From contig NZ_CP166850.1 of the NCBI RefSeq assembly GCF_041346945.1, forward strand, positions 5,006,501 through 5,070,500: a stretch of DNA of 64,000 nt, given 5' to 3'. The notes below the pieces were generated by a model. It saw nothing but the letters and a program-made list of their open reading frames with translations, ran no database searches and was not told where the DNA came from. Both the position numbers and the translations under genes were made by a program. The DNA is from Amycolatopsis sp. cg9 (GTDB lineage: Bacteria > Actinomycetota > Actinomycetes > Mycobacteriales > Pseudonocardiaceae). Shown piece after piece: positions 57,913-64,000 of the stretch (positions are counted from its first letter, which is position 1; each line of letters starts with the position of its first letter).

Positions 57913-58835
57913 GATCGCAGCCTACGACCGCCCCGGAACGTTTCGCGCGCCCAGACCGCGGCCAACGGGGGTAGTGCGACCACCAGCCTGCGCGACTTCG
58001 GCACCACCGCGCGTTTTGTCAGGATGTCGTAGTCCAGCGCGACGATCTCGTCGAGGATGCCCTGGTACAACGTCAGCGCCGTCCGCACGCACGGCCGCGA
58101 TTCGGGGCGCAGCAACGGAACCCCGGCTTCGGCTCGCCGGTACACCGCCCGCGTCCGCGCGACGAAGTACGCCAGTGCCGCGCGGATCCGCGGGTCGGGC
58201 CGCCGCTCCTCGAGCAGCGAACGCGAGACGCCGAACGCGGCCAGCTCGTCGAGCGGCAGGTACAGCCGGCCCCGGTCGAGGTCCTCGCCGACGTCGCGCA
58301 GGAAGTTCGTCAGCTGGAACGCCTCGCCCAGCGCGATCGCCCCCGGCACCGCGTCCTCCGCCGGGCCCACCGTGCCGAACACCGGCAGCATCTGCAGCCC
58401 GATCACCGCGGCCGAGCCGTACACGTACTCGCCCAGCTCGGCGAACGTCGCGAACTCGACCGGCGAAAGGTCCATCCGCATCGACTTCAGGAACGCGGCG
58501 AACAAGTCGCGCTCGAGGCCGTAGCGGCGCACGGTGTCGGCCAGCGCCACGAGCACCGCGTCGTCCGGGGTGCCGCCGTCGAAGACGACGTCGACCATGG
58601 CGCCGACGCGGTCGAGGGCCGCCGCCGGGTCGCTGCCCGGTACCGGGTTGTCGACCAGTTCGTCGGCCATCCGCGCGAACCCGTACAGCGCGTGCGCCGC
58701 CGGGCGGGCCCGGGCCGGCAGCAGCCGGGTGGCGAGGAAGAAGGTGCGCCCGTGGTGGGCGTTGATGCGCCGGCACTCGGTGTAGGCGGCCCGCAGCTGC
58801 GGCGAGCGGATGCCCGCGGCGTCGAGTTCGTTCAC
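57909..58835 (-). CDS. crtB: Phytoene synthase
   Basis: A 308-residue squalene/phytoene synthase that joins two GGPP molecules. The two Asp-rich motifs are ADELVDN (DxxxD) and LRDVGEDLDRGRLYLP. YGFARMADE and QLTNFLRDVGEDL are the family patterns. GTG start overlaps the crtI stop by 4 bp. Operon order from the upstream side is crtE, crtI, crtB, then an LLM oxidoreductase. Confidence 0.95.
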   Translation of the reverse strand: MNELDAAGIRSPQLRAAYTECRRINAHHGRTFFLATRLLPARARPAAHALYGFARMADELVDNPVPGSDPAAALDRVGAMVDVVFDGGTPDDAVLVALADTVRRYGLERDLFAAFLKSMRMDLSPVEFATFAELGEYVYGSAAVIGLQMLPVFGTVGPAEDAVPGAIALGEAFQLTNFLRDVGEDLDRGRLYLPLDELAAFGVSRSLLEERRPDPRIRAALAYFVARTRAVYRRAEAGVPLLRPESRPCVRTALTLYQGILDEIVALDYDILTKRAVVPKSRRLVVALPPLAAVWARETFRGGRRLRS

Positions 58836-60304
58836 CGGCCGGTGATCCGTTCCGCCGCCAGCCGACCGGAGATGAGCACCGGCGGGATGCCGACGCCGGG
58901 GGTGGTGCCGCAGCCGGCCAGCACGACGTTGCCCGCCGCGCGCACCAGGTTCGCCGGCCGGAACGGGCCGGTCTGCGTGAACGTGTGCGCCAGCGAGAAC
59001 GGCGTCCCGGCCGCGAGCCCGCGCGCCGCCCAGTCGGCCGGGGTGATGGTCTCGTCGACGGTGAACTCGTCGCCGAAGCCGGTCAGCCCGCGGGCTTCCA
59101 GCGTGCGGAGCAGCTCTTCGCGGTACGGCCCGCGCAGGCGGCCCCAGTCGACCCGCCCGCGGTGGGTGTTCGGCGCCGGCGCGAGCACCGAGACGATCTC
59201 GCCGCCCCGCCCGGCCAGCCCGGGGTCGGTCGCCGTCGGGCGCGTGACCAGCAGCGACGGGTCGCTCATCAGCTTCCCCTCGCGGATGATCTCCGCGAAC
59301 GTCCGCTCCCAGGCGCCGCCGAAGAAGATCGTGTGGTGGCCGAGGTCCCACTTCCCGGTGGTCCGCCCGTGCAGCACCACCGCGGACGGCGAGTAGCGCA
59401 GCGGCACCGGCCGCCGGGGCCGCGCGCCGATCAGCCGGTACGCCGTCGACAGCTCGGTGGCCAGCACGACGGCGTCGCACGCGATCCGCTCGCCCGAGCG
59501 CGTCCGAACCGCCCGCACCCGCGAATTCACCCGCTCGAGCCAGGCCGCTTCGGTGCCGAACCGGACCTCCGCGCCCGCCCGCGCGGCGGCGCCGGTCATC
59601 GCCCGGCCGATCTCGCCCATCCCGCCTTCGGGGTAGTAGACGCCGCCGACGGTGTCCATGTAGGCGATGACGCCGTACGCGCCGATCGCGCGCGCCGGGT
59701 CGAGACCGGCGTACAGCGACTGGAAGGAGAAGAGCCGCCGGACCCGCTCGTCCAGCAGGTAGCGGCCGATGCGCGGGCCGAGCCTGCCGAACCCGCCCAG
59801 CGCGGCGAGCTTCGCCAGCTCGGGGCGGGCCAGGTCGGCGGGCGAGTCGAAGTTCGTCCCGATGAACCGGTCCCGCTGCACCGCGTACAGCTCGCTCAGC
59901 CAGCGCCGCAGCGCCCGGTAACCCGCCGCCTCGCGGGCCCCGGCGAAGGCGCGGATCTCGGCCTCCATCGCGTCGCCGTCGGTGTGCAGCGCGAGGGAAC
60001 TGCCGTCGGCGAAGCGCGCCCGGTACGCCGGGTCGAGCCGGGTCAGGCGCAGGTTCTTGACCAGCGGTTCGCCGACCGCGGCGAAGGCCTCTTCCAGCAG
60101 TTCCGGCATGGTCAGCACGCTCGCGCCGGTGTCGACCGCGTTGCCGTCGAAGCTCTGCTGGCCCGCCCGGCCGCCCGGGGTGTCGGCCTGCTCCAGCAGC
60201 GTGACGCGCCGGCCGGCGCCGAGCAGGTGCAGGGCCGCCGAAAGCCCGGCCAGCCCGGCCCCGATCACGACGACGTGGTCGGCCCGCCCCTCGATCGTCC
60301 GCAC
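58832..60304 (-). CDS. crtI: Phytoene desaturase
   Basis: A 490-residue FAD enzyme that desaturates phytoene, typically to lycopene in bacteria. The FAD motif is VVVIGAGLAGLSAALHLLGAG near residues 11-31, written in part here, followed by LLEQADTPGGRAG. The C-terminal flavin contact is VVLAGCGTTPGVGIPPVLISG split over two helices, and YYPEGGMGEIGRAM is typical. GTG at 60304, one base after the crtE stop region; it overlaps crtB by 4 bp. No lycopene cyclase is present in the window. Confidence 0.95.
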   Translation of the reverse strand: MRTIEGRADHVVVIGAGLAGLSAALHLLGAGRRVTLLEQADTPGGRAGQQSFDGNAVDTGASVLTMPELLEEAFAAVGEPLVKNLRLTRLDPAYRARFADGSSLALHTDGDAMEAEIRAFAGAREAAGYRALRRWLSELYAVQRDRFIGTNFDSPADLARPELAKLAALGGFGRLGPRIGRYLLDERVRRLFSFQSLYAGLDPARAIGAYGVIAYMDTVGGVYYPEGGMGEIGRAMTGAAARAGAEVRFGTEAAWLERVNSRVRAVRTRSGERIACDAVVLATELSTAYRLIGARPRRPVPLRYSPSAVVLHGRTTGKWDLGHHTIFFGGAWERTFAEIIREGKLMSDPSLLVTRPTATDPGLAGRGGEIVSVLAPAPNTHRGRVDWGRLRGPYREELLRTLEARGLTGFGDEFTVDETITPADWAARGLAAGTPFSLAHTFTQTGPFRPANLVRAAGNVVLAGCGTTPGVGIPPVLISGRLAAERITGR

Positions 60305-60305
60305 G

Positions 60306-61394
60306 TCAGTACGTCCGCTGGGTGGCCTTGACGACCAGCCCGGTCAGCGCCTCCGGCGCGGGCTCGGCCAGGTGCGCGCGCTCCAGCGCGGCCATCGCCG
60401 CCGTCGTCAGCTCGTCGATCCGCCGTTCGACCGCGTCGACCGCGCCGACCTGCTGCAACGCCATCCGGACGGTCTCGACGCCTTCGTCGGAGAGGTCGGC
60501 GTCGCCGATCGCGTCCGCGATCACGGTGGCCGCGGCCCGCTCGTCCTTCTCGGCGGCGAGCTGCAGCCCGAGCGCGACCAGCAGCGTGCGCTTGCCCTCG
60601 CGCAGGTCGTCCCCGGCGGGCTTGCCGGTGACCGACGGGTCGCCGAACACCCCGAGCAGGTCGTCACGCAGCTGGAACGCGACGCCGACCTCGCCGCCGA
60701 ACTCCAGCAGCGTGGCGATCAGCTCGGGGGTGGCCCCGCCGAGCGCGGCGCCCAGGTGCAGCGGCCGCTGGACGGTGTAGGCCGCGGTCTTGAGCCGGTC
60801 GATCTTGAGCGCGGCCTCGACGGAGGCGTCGCCGGTGGCCTGCGTGCGGACGTCGAGGTACTGGCCGGCGAGCACCTCGGTGCGCATCGCGCGCCAGGCC
60901 GGGCGCGCCGCGGCGAGCGTCTCGGCGGGCAGCGGCGCGTCGGCGAACATGTCGTCCGCCCAGGCCAGCGCCAGGTCGCCGACCAGCACCGCGGTGGCCA
61001 GGCCGAACGTCGCGGGGGAGCCGAGCCAGCCCTGGTCGGCGTGCAGCTTCGCGCCCGCGATGTGCACGGTCGGGAAGCCGCGTCGCGAGTCGGAGGAGTC
61101 GATGAGGTCGTCGTGGATCAGCGCGCAGGCCTGGATCAGCTCGAGGCTGGACACCGCCTGCAGCACGCCCTCGGCGTCCGCGCCCGCCGGGTCGCCGCCC
61201 GCGCCGCGCCAGCCCCACCAGGCGAACGTCGGGCGCAGCCGCTTGCCGCCGTTCAGCACGAACCCGCGCAGCGCGTCGATGCCGGCGGCCACCGTCGGCT
61301 CGGTTCCCAGGATCTCGGTGCCCGCCCGGTCGAGGAACCCGGCCAGCGCCCGCTCGACGTGGGCGGGCAGGTCGGTGTCGGCGGGCGCGTTCAT
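60306..61394 (-). CDS. crtE: Geranylgeranyl diphosphate synthase (polyprenyl synthetase)
   Basis: A 362-residue trans-prenyl transferase. The first Asp-rich motif is LIHDDLIDSSD and the second is FQLRDDLLGVFGD, with GGKRLRPTFAWWG before and KTAAYTVQRPLHLG between them. Adjacent crtI and crtB indicate GGPP as product. In mycobacteria a related enzyme (idsA2) sits near pknL, matching the order here. ATG at 61394. It ends 1 bp before crtI begins. Confidence 0.92.
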   Translation of the reverse strand: MNAPADTDLPAHVERALAGFLDRAGTEILGTEPTVAAGIDALRGFVLNGGKRLRPTFAWWGWRGAGGDPAGADAEGVLQAVSSLELIQACALIHDDLIDSSDSRRGFPTVHIAGAKLHADQGWLGSPATFGLATAVLVGDLALAWADDMFADAPLPAETLAAARPAWRAMRTEVLAGQYLDVRTQATGDASVEAALKIDRLKTAAYTVQRPLHLGAALGGATPELIATLLEFGGEVGVAFQLRDDLLGVFGDPSVTGKPAGDDLREGKRTLLVALGLQLAAEKDERAAATVIADAIGDADLSDEGVETVRMALQQVGAVDAVERRIDELTTAAMAALERAHLAEPAPEALTGLVVKATQRTY

Positions 61395-61454
61395 GCCGCC
61401 ATCCTCGCCGAACCCGCGGGCGCGCGGGCCGCCGGGGCACCCGGATGTGGCGAA

Positions 61455-62141
61455 TCAGACTCCGGCCGTGGTGGCCCAGAACGACCCGGTCAGGCCCGCC
61501 TCGGCGAAGTAGGCGGCCGCGCTGCCGGGTTCACGGCGCCGGTAGCCGCGCTCGAGCCGGCCTTCGTACCAGCCGCGCGCGAGCCGCCACAGCGTCACCA
61601 GGTCCAGCACACACCCCTTGTCCTGCCCGGTTCCCGCGAGCCAGGCGTCCACACAGGACTCGCAGCAGAACAGCCGCTGGTTCGCACACGTGTGCAGCAC
61701 GTCGTCCCACATCCGCGCGGCGGGCACGAGGAAGTGCGCCACCTGCGCCCCCTCCGGTGGCCCGGCGCGGTCCACGACCAGCGCGTGCGGCTGGCCGCAG
61801 CCGGGGCAGCGCGTCGCGATGAGCACTTCCGGCTCGTCTTCGACCAGGTGCGGGATGGCGAAGGAGTCCCACGCGCAGCCGCCCCACCACAGCGTGTGCG
61901 AACCCATCACGGAGAACCCGAGCGGCCGCGCGGCGAAGGGGTGGGCCAGCACGACGTGCTCGTAGTCGTCGAGCACCAGGTGGTGGGCGTCGGCGAGGCG
62001 GTGCAGCGCCTGCTTCGCGACGGCCAGCGAGCCGCCCGCCGCGCCGGCCAGCTCCGGCGCGGTCGGTGCCCGGCCGTGATCGGCGAAAGCGTGGTAGACC
62101 GCGAGGCGCACGTCCTCGTCCCAGCCGGTGTCGTCCCGCAC
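61455..62141 (-). CDS. Alkylmercury lyase (MerB)-like protein
   Basis: A 228-residue protein resembling organomercurial lyase. An N-terminal winged-helix domain (about residues 1-65) precedes the MerB-like domain. The catalytic Cys/Asp spacing is kept in WGGCAWDSFAIPHL (C-x-x-D), and a Cys-rich segment FCCESCVDAWL lies further on; PGCGQPHA adds another Cys. No mercury genes (merA, merR, merT) are nearby. It lies 60 bp upstream of crtE on the same strand and could be the first gene of that operon. Demethylation activity is unproved; it could have another C-metal or C-S role. Confidence 0.8.
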   Translation of the reverse strand: MRDDTGWDEDVRLAVYHAFADHGRAPTAPELAGAAGGSLAVAKQALHRLADAHHLVLDDYEHVVLAHPFAARPLGFSVMGSHTLWWGGCAWDSFAIPHLVEDEPEVLIATRCPGCGQPHALVVDRAGPPEGAQVAHFLVPAARMWDDVLHTCANQRLFCCESCVDAWLAGTGQDKGCVLDLVTLWRLARGWYEGRLERGYRRREPGSAAAYFAEAGLTGSFWATTAGV

Positions 62142-62247
62142 CCGGTCAGCTTAGTCCGCCGTAGCGCCTCGAATGTGAGTCGAACCGCAGTCTCGCGACG
62201 CGGACGGGGGCTCCCGCATGGCGGGCGCCGGCCCTTAACATGCAGGC

Positions 62248-63132
62248 ATGACGTCGGTGATCGAGCGGTTGCGCGGAGACGGGCCGAAGTTCTCCATCGA
62301 GTTCTTCCCGCCCCGGGACGCGGCGGACGAGGCCGTCCTGTGGAAGGCGGTCCGGGAGCTCGAGCCGTACGACCCGGCCTACATGTCGATCACCTACGGC
62401 GCGGGCGGTTCCAGCCGCGACGGCACGATCCGCAGCATCGCCCGCGTCGCCACCGAGACGACGCTGGTGCCGATGGCCCACCTGACCGCGGTCAACCACT
62501 CCGTCGCCGAGCTGCGCAACGTCATCGGCTGGTACGCCTCGGTCGGCGTCCGCAACATCCTGGCGCTGCGCGGCGACCCGCCGGGCGACGTCTACGGCGA
62601 GTGGATCCCGCACCCCGAGGGCCTGACCTACGCCGAGGAGCTGGTGCAGCTCGTCCGCGAGCTGGGTGACTTCTGCGTCGGCGTCTCGGCGTCGACCTAC
62701 GGCCACCCCCGCTCTCCCGACCTCGACACCGACACCAAGTACCTGGTCCGCAAGCTGCGCGCGGGCGCGGACTTCGCGATCGCGCAGCTGTTCCACGACG
62801 CGGAGGACTTCCTGCGGCTGCGCGACCGGGTGGCCGCGACCGGCTGCGACGTCCCGGTCCTGCCCGGCGTCATGCCGCTCACGACGATGCGGACGCTGCA
62901 GACCACGATCAAGCTGTCCGGCGCCCCCGCGCCGCAGAAGCTGCTCGACCGGCTGGAACCGCTCGCCGACGACCCCAAGGCGTTCCGCGCGGCGGGCATC
63001 GACGTCATCACCGAGCTGTGCGAGAAGCTGATCGCGGAGGGCGTGCCGAACCTGCACTTCTACACGTTCAACCGCTCGAAGGCGACGCGCGAGGTGATCG
63101 CCCGCCTGGGGCTCGTCCCGGCCCGTGCTTAA
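62248..63132 (+). CDS. metF: Methylenetetrahydrofolate reductase
   Basis: A 294-residue flavin barrel enzyme reducing 5,10-methylene-THF to 5-methyl-THF for methionine synthesis. Conserved pieces are FSIEFFPPRDAADE with the catalytic Glu, YMSITYGAGGSSRDGT, VPMAHLTAVNHSVAEL, NILALRGDPPGD and IAQLFHDAEDF, with the C-terminal NLHFYTFNRSKATREV. ATG with TAACAT at 62236-62241, 6 nt upstream, and no ribosome binding site. In mycobacteria a related gene lies next to idsA2, as here. Confidence 0.95.
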   Translation: MTSVIERLRGDGPKFSIEFFPPRDAADEAVLWKAVRELEPYDPAYMSITYGAGGSSRDGTIRSIARVATETTLVPMAHLTAVNHSVAELRNVIGWYASVGVRNILALRGDPPGDVYGEWIPHPEGLTYAEELVQLVRELGDFCVGVSASTYGHPRSPDLDTDTKYLVRKLRAGADFAIAQLFHDAEDFLRLRDRVAATGCDVPVLPGVMPLTTMRTLQTTIKLSGAPAPQKLLDRLEPLADDPKAFRAAGIDVITELCEKLIAEGVPNLHFYTFNRSKATREVIARLGLVPARA

Positions 63133-63144
63133 GTGCTGTGACAG

Positions 63145-63162
63145 CCGGGGCATTCGCCCCGG
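63145..63162 (+). terminator. metF terminator hairpin
   Basis: CCGGGGC at 63145-63151 and GCCCCGG at 63156-63162 form a 7-bp perfect stem with a 4-nt loop, 13 bp after the metF stop. Confidence 0.6.
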
Positions 63163-63240
63163 GCCGGGGGCCTCCGCCACCCGGACCCCCCGACCGAAGT
63201 CCGTACCACCGGGTCCAGGTGGCCCGGTAGCGTGCGGCGC

Positions 63241-64000
63241 ATGGCTTCCACTGCTTCAGACGTAAACGGCATCTGCGACCGCTACGTCGACGACTACGCG
63301 GCCGCGGACCCGGTCGCCGCGACCTCCCACGGCATCGCCGGCCACGACGACCGGCTGACCGACTACTCCGCCGACGGCTACGCCGAGCGCGCCGGACTGG
63401 CCGCGCGGGCGCACGCCGCCGTCGTCGCCGCGCAGCCGCGCGACGCCGCGGAACGGGCGGCGCAGGCCGTCTTCACCGAGCGCCTCGGCCTCGAGCTGGA
63501 GATCCACGAAGCCGGCCTCGACGTGGCGAGCCTGAACGTCATCTCCAGTCCCGTCCAGGAGCTGCGGATGGCGTTCGACCTGATGCCGCTGGAATCGGAG
63601 CAGGACTGGTCGGTCGTCGCGGCCCGCATCGGCGAGGTCCCGAAGGCGCTGGCGGGCGTCCGCGGCGGCCTCCTCGCGGGCGCCGACGCGGGCCACGTCG
63701 CGGCGCTGCGGCAGGTCTCGAAGGTGGCGGAGCAGTGCGAGACGTGGGCCGGGCTGAAGGACGCGAAGGGGTTCTTCGCCGAGCTCGTCGACGGCGCGTC
63801 TTCGCAGGGCGAAGCGCTGAAGAACGACCTCGCGCACGGCGCGCGCGCCGCCGAGGAGGCGTTCGCCGAGTTCGCCGGGTTCCTGCGCGCCGAGCTGGCG
63901 CCGAAGGCCCCGGTCAAGGACGCCGTCGGCGAAGACGCCTACCGCCTGTGGTCGCGGTACTTCGTCGGCGCCGCGCTCGACCTGCGCGAGGCCTACGACT
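63241..64000 (+). CDS. DUF885 family protein (partial)
   Basis: The first 253 residues of a DUF885 (metallo-carboxypeptidase-like) protein; the rest lies beyond the window. The opening RYVDDYAAADPVAATSHGIAGHDD and the segment NVISSPVQELRMAFDLMP are typical of DUF885 N-termini. The zinc HExxH region would be downstream and is not seen. ATG with TAGCGT at 63228-63233, 7 nt upstream. No signal peptide is visible, so it is probably cytoplasmic. Confidence 0.88.
   Translation, partial: MASTASDVNGICDRYVDDYAAADPVAATSHGIAGHDDRLTDYSADGYAERAGLAARAHAAVVAAQPRDAAERAAQAVFTERLGLELEIHEAGLDVASLNVISSPVQELRMAFDLMPLESEQDWSVVAARIGEVPKALAGVRGGLLAGADAGHVAALRQVSKVAEQCETWAGLKDAKGFFAELVDGASSQGEALKNDLAHGARAAEEAFAEFAGFLRAELAPKAPVKDAVGEDAYRLWSRYFVGAALDLREAYD

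Overview
The window is a high-GC, gene-dense actinomycete chromosome segment, most likely from Amycolatopsis or a close Pseudonocardiaceae relative. The evidence is the strong G/C bias at third codon positions, the many GTG starts and 4-bp GTGA/ATGA overlaps, the F420-type enzymes, and gene orders that match the mycobacterial his/trp/lgt and aroG/pknL/idsA loci as I remember them. There is no sign of a plasmid backbone, prophage, insertion sequence, CRISPR array, tRNA or rRNA.

Region 1 (1-17.8 kb) is a dispersed histidine locus. hisH and priA lie at 2.1-3.5 kb and hisF and hisI at 15.9-17.4 kb. About 12.4 kb of unrelated genes sits between them: a NIF3/CutA-like protein, TetR, DUF1330, GNAT, an F420-type oxidoreductase, an ABC exporter, an ECF sigma factor with a membrane partner, secreted beta-helix and phytase proteins, and a DHFR-fold reductase with its TetR. 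Small membrane proteins are coupled between and after hisF and hisI.

Region 2 (17.9-32 kb) starts with a membrane protein and a TetR, then the trp operon: trpE, a Trp-associated membrane protein, trpC, trpB and trpA. No trpF is present; the bifunctional PriA upstream would supply that step. Between trpA and lgt are a MerR gene with a textbook operator, a Tat-exported amidase, and a glutamine-synthetase-like / amino-acid permease / amidohydrolase / M20 set that looks like a gamma-glutamylation amine-use pathway.

Region 3 (32-46.3 kb) has an SDR gene with a KstR-like operator, then gltB-gltD. Next comes a small accessory island. Its main gene is a 1083-residue NACHT/STAND-type NTPase that begins with a RHIM-like VQVG amyloid-type motif and ends in helical repeats. 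This is the best candidate here for an undescribed signalling or defence component. A secreted trypsin-like protease and a decayed tripeptidyl-aminopeptidase-type hydrolase follow, then class II DAHP synthase (aroG).

Region 4 (46.3-64 kb) holds an SDR/XRE divergent pair, a small repeat cluster, a WS/DGAT acyltransferase, and an operon reading pknL (with PASTA repeats), an NfeD-like protein and flotillin. Divergent from pknL is its Rv2175c-like partner. An MFS exporter with a CGNR regulator, an MmpS-like protein, a carotenoid operon (prenyl synthase, crtI, crtB, LLM oxidoreductase), a MerB-like protein, metF and a partial DUF885 gene complete the window.

Many genes show a TANNNT-like hexamer 5-8 nt before the start codon and no Shine-Dalgarno sequence, which suggests that leaderless transcription is common. 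No database search was possible. Family names come from motifs and remembered family features, and coordinates of short sites were read by eye.
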